DNA of 64,000 bases from Gelatoporia subvermispora B (GCA_000320605.2 KB445802.1:1071555-1135554), one strand, 5' to 3'; positions 22,688-35,200 are shown, numbered from the stretch's first letter. Numbers and translations are program-made. Notes: a model not told the origin generated them from the sequence alone.

Positions 22688-23921
22688 ATGCAAGTTCCGA
22701 AGAGTCTCCCAGAATTCCTATCACTCTCACAGCCGAAGACGCGACAGGGCATGCTGTCGAACGCCCTAGGCGTATCGCTTTGCAACTATGCAAGGCGAGT
22801 CGCAGTGATATTTTGGCCGATAGCTCCATATTGACTACGCTCAAAGTGACCCTGCACTACTACATGATCATATCAGAGCCTCTGGTTGGGTGTGGTCAGT
22901 GTGGCTTGATAACTCGGTCATTCCCGCAGTCTCAATGACGACAAAACGAATCCGAGAGTGCATATATACCACAGAAAAGCGCTACTTTGATGTTGGAGTA
23001 CATAAGGGTAAGCTAGCTGTCCCAGTCGAGTACCAGGTTTGGAAACCAGCTATAAGGCGGGACTTGAGCTGATTGCAGTCGTTTGACAGCGAGATATCTA
23101 TGACATCAGGCTTTCAAGCCGCTCATTCCTCAACGAACGAGTCCGTCTCTGCCTAAACTTTATGAATACAGTATGGCAAGAAGGCTTGATTGAGTGGTGC
23201 GAACCAGGGCAGTCTATAGATGACATCACACCACAGCTTTTCATCAGAAAGGATGCTACACTGGCACAAAAAGCTAGCATCCTCGCACTGTTTGACTCCT
23301 GTATCCTGTCCGACCAGCTGTCGATGGAGATTGATCAATGGCAAGTCATCGAGCCCTTCCTTTCTCAGCTTCTAGGAGAGGACTCAGGATTATACCAAGT
23401 CATACCGGCCGAGTGAGTGATGCGTGCTTAATGTCTACTTCTCGAACCATGTCTTATACATCGTCAGAGGAGAAATTAGCGCCCCAGATACGCTTCCACT
23501 CGTATTCGCCATGTGTGGATACCTATCGTGTAAAGATAAGCCTCAGCTGGCATGTGCTCGTGTAGCGTACGCTGCACAGCGTACACTCTTGACTATCCTT
23601 CTTCATCACTACTGGTCTCAAGGATGGCAACTGGATAAAGAACTCTCCGAAGACGACGCGAAGACACCTCTAAATGAACGCTTCTTTGTATACAGTATCG
23701 TGTACAATTGCGACGACTGGTCCATCTTCGCCAATTACCCTATTTGTCGACGAGTCTCTGGGCGATTCCGCTGGGGTTTTTTTATGCGGCGCGTCCAATC
23801 TACCGGGATATCTAGCCCCATAGATATATCCTCTCGCGTACTATTGATAAAGGCGATGTTAGCTATTGAACAACACACTCATATTTTGCATTCCATACTG
23901 AGGCCCAGCCATGAGCTGTAG
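22688..23921 (+). CDS. Orphan family protein G4 (subfamily I)
   Basis: Exons 22688-22771, 22824-23036, 23090-23412 and 23468-23921 give 357 residues from MQVPKSLPEF. It aligns with G1 through exons 2-4: GRIAVPEKYK/GKLAVPVEYQ before an intron, CLNF, FIRKDATLAQKASIL, ARVAYAAQRTLL, GWQLDKELSEDDA, VYSIVYNCDDWSIFANYP and KAMLAIEQHTHIL. The last exon is the same length as in G1. It lies directly downstream of G3, so the cluster order is I, II, II, I. No membrane segments; function unknown. Confidence 0.78.
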
Positions 23922-23968
23922 GCCCTGATTATATATTTTTCTCACGACGTCTCGTCGACAAATGAAAT

Positions 23969-25457
23969 TTATACGCTGCTCGTTACATCTCTCATGTCGC
24001 AATCTCCAATGCAAGTCCATGAAATTTCCTGCATTGAGGACGCTACAACTGTAGACTGCACTTGCGTGGCTTCCTCAGAGTCACAGGCCGGATCTACCGG
24101 TACATGTGAGCTGAACCTGATCGTCTGGGTGGTCATGCCAGATGAAACTTTCAGTTCCGGCGACTGTTTAGCGAGTCGACGGAGATTGAGTAGAACATGG
24201 GATCCCTGATGGATATGTGAGTAAACGACGACGGGTAACGACCCAGGATGTACACACCGCGAAAGACACTACAGAGATTTCGCAGCTGTAAATATTTACC
24301 TCAGTGACACTTCCAGCATCGGTGGCGAGAACTGCTTACAAAAAGAATACACCTGCCAGGGAGTTTTTGACTACCTGATACATCAGAGTATTTGTAAGCA
24401 TTACAGCTAGGATACCGGGAGCATGAGTGATCAATGTAGGTGGCGAGCATCGAAGGCCTCACCGAATATGGCGGTATACGCCCAGGTCCCATCGCGCACT
24501 AGCATCAATAGTAGAGACCTATCATGGAGATAACACGCGGCGCTCCGGAAGAACTTGAATAAAGTCAACGTGAAAAGAAACGTCTCGAAACATAGAGAGA
24601 ATATCCTGCATGTAGTATATGAGCATACAAAATGAACGCGTTGGCGTATGATATGTCGGCCCACCAGTAACATGCAAAAACCCGTGGCATTGAAGTGACG
24701 TCGCAGGTATTTGAGAATCCCATGTTCGGAACCGTCACAACAAGGATGCCCGTCATGCCAATAATCTCCATACAGTAGAAAGCTAGCGTCACTACTCTGA
24801 TCGCTCTGTTTCCATGATACATGGCAAAAACTACCGCGCGCATCAAGGTCAGGCTGGAGATAAGACGATGCGACATTGCATACCTCGTGCAATCAAGATG
24901 AGTTCTACAACAACAATGATGGCCTCTACGCTTGCAAATTGGTAGATGATCCAGCCCCGACATTGCTCGTAAGAGAAGGTCTTCCCGGACGACACAGTAT
25001 TCGTGAGATATAAGATTGTCCTGCAGGGTAAATTGGGGCACACCAATGCAGAGGACCGCTAATGCTCACCCCTGTACAAGATATGGAACATGTCTCACGA
25101 AAGCATAACACCACGTCGTCCACAATCGTGGTCCCCTATATTATAGTGAACATTATGTCAAACCTGCAGTCTTGTGACAAGAACGAAAAGAACGAACCGC
25201 CAGATATACTCTACCTATGGGAATGGCATCAGAGGGCTGTGTGAAACAAGTCTCGCTTTCAAACTTACCTCATCCGCGAGGTGGATAATTGTATCCCAAA
25301 CGATGAACGCTGTTGCTGCAACAGCGACCCTTCCAACAACTGAAAGAATTTGCTCAACGCCGCCATGTATGAACTGGCTGAACTACTCACTAGGTATGTG
25401 AGAATCAATCTTCGGTCCCGCGAACGGTGAAGAGACGCGATCATCTGGGATCACCAT
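23969..25457 (-). CDS. DUF6533-type multi-pass membrane protein, M1
   Basis: Ten exons: 25457-25391, 25339-25269, 25214-25198, 25135-25070, 25020-24884, 24830-24665, 24605-24463, 24406-24340, 24285-24258 and 24205-23969, giving 332 residues. The N-terminal block AFIVWDTIIHLADEVEYIW is typical of the DUF6533 region of a large basidiomycete family of about seven-helix proteins of unknown function. Hydrophobic segments follow (VEAIIVVVELILIARVFAMY, AFYCMEIIGMTGILVVTV, FETFLFTLTLFKFFRS, LAGVFFF). The conserved tail GSHVLLNLRRLA precedes a polar cytosolic C terminus. All exon junctions from the third exon on match those of M2. The start exon with ATG at 25457 is inferred from a 51-nt intron that keeps the frame. 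Confidence 0.75.
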
Positions 25458-26354
25458 CCTGTTGTGCAGGAATTGTAGGTCCTGGTGAGCTGATGAATAT
25501 AAATGACGCGATGGGAGGCCGGCCGTCACACGGAAGTTTACAATGTCTACAACGTCCGGTTCATGCGGGATCTGCGATCTATACGCGTCCACAGTGAATC
25601 CGACAGCGGAGATCCAGACGATGGAAGGAAGTTGTCAAAAAGCCCCCTAGTGCGTGCAGTAAAATTGGGTCGGGCCTGATTGCTCGTCCAATTATGTATC
25701 TCCCGACATCGGATGCGGGATCAGGCACGCGATGGTGGTGAACATCAGCACCGCCACGCAGCGGCGCCGAGCGTATCAGTGAAAGTCGACCGGAGACGCT
25801 CGCTTGACACGATCCGTCTTCAATGTGCTTCCAGGTTGCATCTGATTCCCCGCTGTATGCAAAGACATCTGTTGAGGTCTTTGACTACATACACGAAGTA
25901 CTAGGTACAGATTGTGAACCGAAACGTTAAGCCTTGAGAGTCGCGTGGAGATCTTCGGACGGCATAGCGTAACTCGAGAGATGGAACACAGCCTCGCATA
26001 ACCAATATGGGACTCTCAGGCGTGCACGTGATTGACGTATTTCAGTCACTGATGCTCTGGATCTCAACGAGTCCGGGGAGCTTGCGACTCTCCACTGCTA
26101 TTAGTGGCACAATAGAATAAGCGACATGCTCAGGAGCTCAGTTTCATGTCAACTTAGGGAAAACACGGTGCATGCCAGTGGGTATGCCGTCATGTCAGAG
26201 CTATGCGCCATGTGCGGAGGTGAGGGGGGCTCTGGCCGCTGGCGCTGGTGGGTAGGTATGAGCGCATGATATCGAGTTGTTCATGGCCGAGTATGCAAGC
26301 TCACCAGATCCCCTCGCGATCGTCCGCGCCCCTATTGAGAGTCATGCGATATGC
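25458..26354. other. Intergenic between M1 and M2
   Basis: Upstream region of M1 and 3' flank of M2. No supported gene. Confidence 0.5.
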
Positions 26355-27742
26355 TTACACGGGTGTGAGATCGTGCATCTCGTACACAGTCGCTCCGTCG
26401 AGGCCATCGTCGGTGACGAGGCTGGTCCGGTGCGAAACATGCGGGGTGAACTGCATCGTCCCGCCCAACGTCAAGGTAGTAAGCTCGCGTCTGTTAGATT
26501 GGATAGCCAGACGTCGGAGGTTGAGGAGGACGTGTGAGCCCTGACATTGACGCTGTAAGACAGGAGCAGGAGCACTATGATCATCAAGAGGCACGTACCG
26601 CAAAAGACATCACTGAAATTTCAGGGCTGTCAGGGTTCACGTACAGCGTTAGAGCACGTTGTGATAGTCAATCACGGAGTTCACTCACAAGAAACAGATG
26701 CCCGCAAGGGCGTTATGGGCGAGATGATACATGAGGGTATTCAGGAGCATTATCACTACCGAGCGATTGGTCACCGTCAACGCCACAGAGGTGAAGGTAC
26801 CACAGCTTACCAAAAATGATAGCATAAGCCCATATGCCGTCTCTTACCAGCACGAAGAGGACGGATCGTTTTCCCAAGCGTACTGCTACACTTCGGAAGA
26901 ACTTCACGAGCGTCAAGGCGAACAACACCGTCTCAAAGACTAGAGAGCAGATCCTGAGTTTTATCATCAACTAGGCGTCCAGATGTCAGAATGAACGCTG
27001 TGTAGACGTACCAATACGACGAGAGAATGCTTGGCGCGGATATGATAAGGCATGTATCGGAGAAGTCGACGCCTGGTATAGCGATGCTGAGGATAGTGAT
27101 CATGGCTGCCACTTCGATCGTAAACAGGAAGAGAATCGTGAATAAGATCAATCGACTGCAGTTGTACATCGCATACACTGCCGCAGCATGTATCAGCCAC
27201 AATAAGCCTGGATAGCTTGCACAGTGGCTCACCGCGTATTATGAGCACAGCTTCCACAGCCAGGGTGATAGCCTCGACCATTGCAAACTGGGCGATGATC
27301 CAGTCTTCGCAAGACATAGAGGCCCATGTCCTCCCGGATTGGGGTGCCGCAACCAGCGTCAGGATCGCACTATCGCGCAGGGTATGAGTGGAATTCTGTA
27401 CAAACCGTTCGAAACGTTACCCTTGCGCCAGATACGGGATATGTCGAACGAAGACATAAGAAAACTGGATCCACGAGATCGAACCTCTGCTGTTGATGAA
27501 GCGTTTCAATGAGGCTGAAATGCGTCCGGCTACTATACAAACCTCCATACGTATTCGACCTATTGCCAATTCATTCAGATGACGGTCAGCGATACAGGGT
27601 CGGCACATACCTCGTCTCCAATGTGTATGATCGTATCCCAAACGAGGAAAGTAGTAGCCGCTACGGCTACTTCATTGGTCACTGCAACCTCCCGCTTAGC
27701 CCGCCACTCCAAACCTACCCGGATCGAGCTCACCAAATCCAT
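26355..27742 (-). CDS. DUF6533-type multi-pass membrane protein, M2
   Basis: Nine exons: 27742-27611, 27559-27543, 27489-27421, 27369-27233, 27177-27012, 26953-26811, 26755-26689, 26626-26599 and 26552-26355, giving 318 residues. It starts MDLVSSIRVG, and the DUF6533-like block TFLVWDTIIHIGDEVEYVW is complete. Further blocks match M1: FVRHIPYLAQ, DWIIAQFAMVEAITL, YAMYNCSRLILF, FETVLFALTLVKFFRSV, LLNTLMYHLAHNALAGICFF and SHVLLNLRRLAIQSNRR. A 17-nt micro-exon (27543-27559) and a 28-nt exon (26599-26626) have the same lengths in M1. Tandem paralogue in the same orientation; a sensor or receptor role is only a guess. Confidence 0.82.
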
Positions 27743-29479
27743 GATTGTCCCCGCCGTGCATCACATTTCCCAGCGGTGCGGCGCGTGGCGCGTGGCTCAT
27801 GGGGGGAATAAACGAACTTGCACCATCCCGCTGGTGCCGATATATAGAGATCTAAGGCGACGAGAAGCCTTCTCCGGGCGCTCCGGTGTGCTGCAGCTGG
27901 GTCCAGTCGCGGCTTCGTGTTATCCATCATCCACCTCTGCTAGCCGGACGACCAGTGCTCGCGCCCGGCCGGGACTGGGATGAGAGTATCAGAAGAACGG
28001 AGATGTCGGGCAGACTGCTCCTTCACAGGGAACGCGCTGCGACCGGACGACGACACGATGTGCGTTGGCGCGCGTCGTGGTCACATGCAGTCGCACTCGT
28101 ATCTGAGCGACCAGGAAGCAGTGTAGTGGGCAGCTGAGATAAAGCAGAGAGCCAGCTCCGTGTGATCGGAAGATGGTAGCTGGACTATGCTACATGGGAT
28201 GATGGACGCACGCGCTGCGGCTCCTGGAGGATCGATAGTGCGCCGATATCGACCCATATTTGTGCCTCACATCGCACGCACCGAAGAGCTTCGCGCGAAG
28301 TGCGTGCACTGGTCTATCTGACCGGTGTGCTGTGATTATCCGCTGCCTGACTGTGAAGACCGCAGCGCATCTTTACCTCAATGAGTGAGTTCCAACATTG
28401 CTCTTCAACAGTTCATCGGTCCGTAGGTCTTGATATCAAGGGATGAGAGTAAGCCCAGTCAGGCCTAGTTGCGGTGCACATCCTATGTCTCAAGTCTTGC
28501 GATCGGAGGATGCGTCACGTCGGAGCGCGAGGCAAGTTATTCGGGATTCCAGGGCCTATAGGCTGCGCGAGAAGTTGGACCACGAGGTCAGGAGACACAG
28601 TTGCCTTCCCGTAACCCATTGAATATAAAGCCGGACCATCCGTTGTTTACCGATGGCATCGAATTGTAGCAGTTAACGACACGAAGGCCAGGTACTAGTT
28701 GTGAACCGTTTGCCCAGACTCCCAGACTTTGCGTCTAGCAGAGTAAGACAGGAAAGCGCTCGTGATCAAGCGTAGCGTAGACGCCCAATATTAACGTGGG
28801 AAGACATTGGAGCTCCGACTCAATACGCCTATATAGCCACGAACTCAAAATTCTCGGGACTTCGACACCGACACCGTCTTCCTTCTGACGAAGTCGTTGC
28901 AATTCTGCTTGCTACGAATGGATAACCGCTTGCACTCGTACTCTCTTTGTGTCATGAATTTCTGTCTCCATCTGTCTTGCATCTCATCTTGCTCGATTCG
29001 CCGTGCCAACTCCTTCAGAGAACATGCCTTATTTCCTCTCTTCCGCACCCTTTGTGTACAGACGCAGCGGGTTCCCACCGCAGCCTCTGAAGTGGCTTTT
29101 TCTGGGTGCAATATGAATCACTTTCGTATATTCCTCTGTTATCCGCTCTCATCACGGTGCGGAGGTAAGTTTGGGAAGTGACATTTTTGCATGTACCCGT
29201 CCAGCGTGTCATACACGAATGTAGAATACATTTAATGAATTACAACTATGCAACGGTTCCCGAGTTCTCCAACTTCGTTTTGATGCTGTGTGATGACTGA
29301 GTGCGGCTTGTGTCGGTAGGTGCTTCTACGTCGAATGCCCGCCTGGTACTCAGGCGGTCGAGTGCACACTCTACATGGGTGTCGGAAGAAACTGTGTCTT
29401 GCATGCGGGAAAGCACAATCATGTACAGACAAGGCGAAATGTAAGTTCGTGCATGGCCCGTCCCAGACGGCTTCAGCCT
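27743..29479. other. Intergenic, no supported gene
   Basis: Between the start of M2 and the 3' end of the G-alpha gene. An 88-codon minus-strand frame at 28845-29111 is highly charged (RRIEQDEMQDRWRQKF) but lacks an ATG start and any partner exon. Confidence 0.45.
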
Positions 29480-32216
29480 TCAGGTGATGAGCTTGCTGTT
29501 CTTGAGGTTGCGCTGTATAACCGTATCTTGGACTATCAAAGACCAGCGCACCGACTCAGCACGAGCTCCCCACGCAAATACATCGCAGGCACTGACCGTC
29601 TCTGAGGATTTTCGTCGTCTGTTTCGTGTCCGTCACCGTCGTAAAGTGGTGGTAGAACGGTCGTTGCGTCGGCGAGTAGTCCTTTTGAATTTGCGCGAAC
29701 TTACGGCGCATATCTGTCGCGGCGACCCACATCAGCCCTAGTATCCGGATTCATCGCACAATTGCGCACGACGTACATTGCGCGGCGCTCTCGTAGTTGT
29801 TCGGGCGGTCACCGTAAGAGATGATGAACCGTCCAAACTGAATACCGGCCTCGAGCTTCGCCTGCAGGATGTCAACTTTGTTCAAGAAGAGCACCAGGCT
29901 GGTGTGCGAGAGCAGCACATTCGACACGATGGATTTCCACAGGAGCACCGAGTCCTCCTACGGTTGAGATCAACAACATCGAACAAAGGGGGCGCTTGGA
30001 CAAGTTCACGTACAACACGATTGACGCCCGCATCCTCGTCCAGGACCTGATCAAAGCAACTCAGGGGGGCCAAGAATATGATCGCACTATCGGAACAAGA
30101 GAACATCATCAACGCCAATCCCCCGCAACGGCCCTGACGCTGAAACTCACTCCATATCGTCAAAGTAGGGCGCCCACGCAGCTGTGATTAGGTTCAGCCA
30201 CAATCAGAAGGAGCAATGTGCATTCCATATTCGCAGACAGACCTCTCTGCTCGTGGGGAAGATCCGGTGGTAAGTGGGCATTCGAGTAGCAGGACGAGAC
30301 ACGTACTAGTGACCGATGTCCGCCGACGTCAAATATCCGCCAATCGCGAGAAATTGGCATTCGACCTGTACGTGCGTAAACGGAATGCTCTCTATACACG
30401 CACTGCGCGCTTCCAGGATGTACTTGCCTTCCCGAATGGTGAAACGGTACTCCGAGACACCGAGGGTCTTTAGCCTCGCGCGCAGGATATCATCTGCGAC
30501 CCGAGTCAGTGTATGTTCCCTAGTGATTGCGCGCCGCATACCGTCTGTGGGCACGTATCGTGGCGAAGTGATCCTGTCCAGGTCATCGAGGAAACTATGG
30601 CGCGATTCATGAGTACTTGACATACAGCCCAGCCGCCGCGATACTCACAAGCCAGGTGAGTCCTGCAGCCTCACTCTCCTTCCGCGCAACAGCTGTCTGA
30701 TCGTCTCATCATGCCATAGCGCTATCATGTCGTCCCTGCACGCATACAGGATTCGCCCAGGGTCCTAAGTAACACCGTTCAGTATCTTGGCCAGCTAAGT
30801 GCGCGCGCGCGCGATCGAGGCCTCTATCAACACACCTCAGGATCGTCCCAATCGATCGCATCGCTCTCGAAGCTGCCCCGCGGGTTCGTCACAAGGCGAC
30901 TGAACATGCCCTTCCACGCGAACTGCGAGTTGACCGCAACCTCCCTCGCGCGCGCCGCGGCCACCGCCGCGGCCAGCTCCGGCTGCGCCGCATGGGCGTG
31001 CGCGAGCTGCGTCGCCTCGCGCTCCGCCGAGCCCGCCGGCGTGAGCTTGCGCACGAGCGCGCTCTCGACCTGCAGCAGTGGGGACAGCCGCATTTTGAGC
31101 TTCAGGTGGTCCGCAGTCAGCACGGGCGGCGCCGCGGCAGGGTCGTCGGAGTCGTCGTGCGCAGATACGGGAGAGATCGGCGGGGATGCGCCCGTGCCCG
31201 CGTAGAGCTGTGCCTGCGCTTCGGAAATGGCCTCCAGAATGAGGCGAATCGAGCGCACGACGTTGAGGTGGACGACCGCGCGCCAGGACGCGCGCTCCGC
31301 CTTGAAAGCCTGCAGGAAGGGCGGGCGAGATCAGAAGAGCGGTGTGCGCCCGAAGGAGGAGCATACTTTCGGGGAGTGTAATAGCTGGAAGTCTGTGAAA
31401 TTCGTCAATAAATGAAAGCTTAATCCAAGAAGGTGCGAAACTTTGCAAAACCGCAGACCATCAGACGCACAACAAAAGCGCGCAGCAGCTTTGGGAGTCG
31501 AAATTCCGCTGAGACGCTGGATATTGCCTTCAGCAGGTCTCAGAACCGAAGACCGTGGGCCGCGCAGCAGCGGCTGGGACAGACGGGACCGGCACGCAGC
31601 TCAGCCACCAGATACTGCCCAGATAGCGCACGTATCTCCTTCACGTTGACTGTTGCTACACGCATGACGGTCTACGGTTCGGAGATCTGCTATCATCTGG
31701 CGCAAATAGCTCCCGGTGTCGGGCAATGCACTGACGTTGAGCCAAGGGCGCGCATGGCGCCGGAGCAGATTGCCCACGATTAAAACAAGCTTTGATGATG
31801 TCGAATGACCATTGCGCGCCCGAAGGTCTACGGTCTCGCAACCAACTGTCAGGCTGAACACTCACTCTTCAGCGTTGTCGACTTTCCTGGATTCTTCTAG
31901 TCAGACCTTCACGCGTTCAGATATTGCTGCATGCCACATACCTGATTCGCTCTGACCTGCAGCCGCGTCTCAGCGCGTGTGATCGGACTACATACTATGA
32001 AAGCGTACCCAGCAGCAGAATCTTCACGGGTTTTGGACCGCGTCTCTGCGCCTTTTCCTCCCGTTGGAGCTCCTCATCGATCATATCCGACACGCGCTTC
32101 GCCTCCGTCTCTGCCTCGAGCCTTGCAACACGCTGGGCCTCTGTCTCATTGGGCGGGGGCGCGAGGAGCTTGGCGAGGGGGTCGCCCGCAGCCGCGGTCG
32201 TCGAGCGGGCAGGCAT
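29480..32216 (-). CDS. Divergent heterotrimeric G-protein alpha subunit
   Basis: Fourteen exons: 32216-32009, 31956-31942, 31886-31866, 31392-31367, 31309-30836, 30764-30649, 30594-30542, 30493-30428, 30365-30303, 30181-30151, 30086-30014, 29957-29777, 29713-29597 and 29532-29480, giving 498 residues. G-alpha motifs in order: P loop GQSESGKST (about residue 70; canonical GAGESGKST), switch I ARLKTLGVSEYRF with the Arg and Thr kept, switch II DVGGHRS (His at about 343 where the GTPase Gln should be), FLAPLSCFDQVLDED, FLNKVD, and TVTDTKQT in place of TCATDT. It starts MPARSTT, so the N-terminal Gly for myristoylation is missing. The helical domain carries a long Ala-rich insertion. The exon ending at 30428 uses a GC donor. 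All junctions are in frame, so it looks functional but with altered GTP hydrolysis and membrane targeting. Confidence 0.9.
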
Positions 32217-35200
32217 GGTGGGCAAGGCGAGAAGAGGGAGCGAGGAAACGAACGGGAGGGGGACGCACGCGGCGGTTCGCGGTCGCGAATATATGTCTGG
32301 GACGAGGCAGGGCGAAGGCCTGCCAGGATCAGACTCATGACATAACGACGTGCTCGTTCTGAGCTGATTCGGGGCAAGAGCGAAGTTCGAATGGGCGGGG
32401 CCTGATTCGATTTGGAACGTCCACAGCTGATGTGAGGAAGCGACCTTGCCTGCAGCGTGCCCCCGGCCGCATGGCCCGTCACTCGGCCACGCCGCATCCC
32501 ATCAGGGTCAGGCCCAACTTTCGCATTACAGACCCTCTACTGCGGGCTTCTCCGAGAGCTATCAGTTTGCTGTGCCTCCTCGTGTGAAGGCGAATTGAGC
32601 ACGAGGAGTCGCCGTGAGTCCGCACATGGACAGTGCAGTGCTGACAGTAGCGCAATGATTCGCCTCGATATTGCAAGGCGAAGGAGGCCAGGATGAGGCG
32701 AATTCGATAAGATCAGGACGTGCCAGCATGTCAGCTCGAGTAGTAGACAGTATAACAAATACGAGCAGTTGCTGAAGCGCATGTCAGAGCGTTTCAAGTC
32801 TATAAAAGTATTTCTCATGGCTTCTTGCAGGTTTCTGGAGGTCAAAAAAGTCGAATCTGTGTGCGCTCAAAAATTGTCAGCAATTCGGCCCCTCGAACTG
32901 CCGACGAGCGGCGACTAGAATGACCATCACTACGACATCTGTGGCTTTTCGAGCATAGATAGGTATAGATAGAACTGTATTTGTAAAAACATCGCAAAAC
33001 ATTCTTGAGGCATAACATGCTGCTAGTGCCGAAAAGCTTATGCAGATCCTTGGGAGCTAGAATGGCACGTACAGTAGCTTGATGATAGGAAACTTTCAGA
33101 AGTATTCTTATGATGATATCGGACTCGTCACCATGAGTTGCGGAGGTGGAAGGAGTCCGGAAGCCTTGAATTCTGTGGATGGCGAATTCTTGCTAGATGG
33201 AGACCTCGAATGGACAATCATTGTGTCTGCGGCAATCAACCACCCATGGTCAGTGTTCACACATCCAAGGTTTCCCGACGAACACAAGACAAGGCTTCGC
33301 CACGAACCTGGCTCCCTTTGGCAACCTTTCTGTCTGGTAGCTTTCTGCCGGCCGGACGCCGTTAGCGAAAATTTGCGTCCGAAGCCATCAAAGAAGGAAG
33401 TTCAATTGATTCCGTCTGCGTCGCGGTGGGAATACGTGGGCATGACATAGTCCGAATAGCGCCAGCCCCGACCTCACGCGCGCTGGCATAGCAGCGCTCC
33501 CGCGAGGACCTTTGACTTCATCGTGCCTGCTTCCGCACGCGCACTGCGCCGCCCCCCGAGTTTCTCGGGTAGAGCCCTTTCCCCTTGGTGCGTGCAGCGC
33601 TGCGCCGACCGACACATCGCAAACGAGCGTCCCTGCACGACGTGTAGCCAGCCGGCTATCAACGCGCGAGAATTTCGCTAAGCGTGTCAAATCGTGCCTT
33701 GTGCTCGACGCGGGAGACACCCACAACTGCCAGTGATGGCACCGTCGCGACCGCTCCGCGTCGAGGCATGAATTAAGCTGCAACCAGACTGGGCGCGGAT
33801 GCCGTAACGCGTAACCAGCGGCGCACCATGGCATCCCCGCAGCAGTACGTGTCCTCTCGAGCCCCTGCGACGCAGCGCGCGAGCTTCCCCAGACATGCCA
33901 ATGGAAGGCGCGGAGCATCCATATCCAGCGAGCATCTTCGGGCATCGTGTCCAAGCTCCTAGCAACCTGCGTCCTTGGCCCGCGCCCCGCGACTGCATGG
34001 AACGTCCGAGAGAACCCCAGAAGCAGCCCACTGAGTTTGTTCCCCATTCGGGCAGAAGCCCGGGCCGCCGTGCACAGGGAGCCGAGTTAGAATACGTATG
34101 ATACACACGGACAGATTCGAGCCTGAAGACACAAGAGCCGAGTACGGGATGTTTCGTAGAGCAGCTCATTCAGAAAGATTCCTGCTGCGTTCCCCAGTCG
34201 CGCTCGTCGGCGGAGGAAATGGGCCAGGATGTCCAGGACGACATAGAGCGCCGCAGGGTGGAGCCGAATGACCAGGCCGGCGTCTGCGCGTTCGTCAATC
34301 TGTCCATTGCGCGCTTCCAGAATTCCAGCTATACTTGTCAGCCGCGCACTCGTCCTCCCAACACAGCACTCTTTGGGTCAGCTCCAGCTTTTCTTCCATG
34401 TTACCCGCACCGGGGGCAGTAGTTGGAACCAGTACACAGCTCGGCGATGTTGCTGCTATTCCCGTGGAAGCGAATCAGGGGCACGTCTTGCAGACAAGGA
34501 AATGCACAGAATGGGCATGAGAGCGGGGAGGGTTTAATTCCGCGAAGACGCCGATATTCAGGGGGGCCGCAGAACCGCGCACGGATAATCTGCCGGGCCG
34601 GGGTTCTTGGGTTCTGCCCTTGTTCTGTGTTCGGACCCGGTCGCAGTTCTTGCCTCCTGGGTTGGACTGGGTTCTTTGTGCGAGAGGCGGATCAGGAGGG
34701 GAGGGGGGATGGGGCAAGTTGGGTTGTGTTGCGCGAAGGTGCCTTGTACATTTCCGCTTGTCATCCTATGCACGAGATCTACCGCTAGTACGTGTCCGCA
34801 TCATCCCAGACTTGAGCTGGCAGATCACGTTCGCCCGAGATTGAGATACCCCGCATGGGCAGCGAGCCAGATGCAGAGCAGAGCAGGCATCTCTGCGCAG
34901 GCCCGCGACGTGCCGGTTAGCGGGGCCGAGCGCGCGAGCGCACTATCACCTGTACTCGGACAGCTTCTCAGCCAGATACAGCCTGACGGCCGTGATATAT
35001 TGTATGCGGGCCCATCTGAGAGGAGAGCAACCCAGTACAAATTCGGCATGGCAGGCAGATGTTGCGAAGTCGTGGTAGCCCAGGCCGCATAGTCCACGTC
35101 ATGGTGAAATCTGCGTCAACGGAAAGACACTTCGGAATCGCGGGAATAGAAGCTAGGGAACGCGTGCACTCCAGAGAAAAAGCTTTTGGGAGGGGACCGT

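Noticed and set aside
24301..24360. Apparent premature stop in M1 after LAGVFF
   Set aside because: The TAA is the start of an intron (TT|GTAAGC); splicing to the next 28-nt exon restores the frame.
30799..30813. GC dinucleotide run as a possible regulatory repeat
   Set aside because: Short simple repeat inside a G-alpha intron; nothing supports a function.
33388..34169. Minus-strand frames of up to 219 codons
   Set aside because: Overlapping frames in different phases, non-ATG starts and Arg/Ala/Gly-biased content; no recognisable family.
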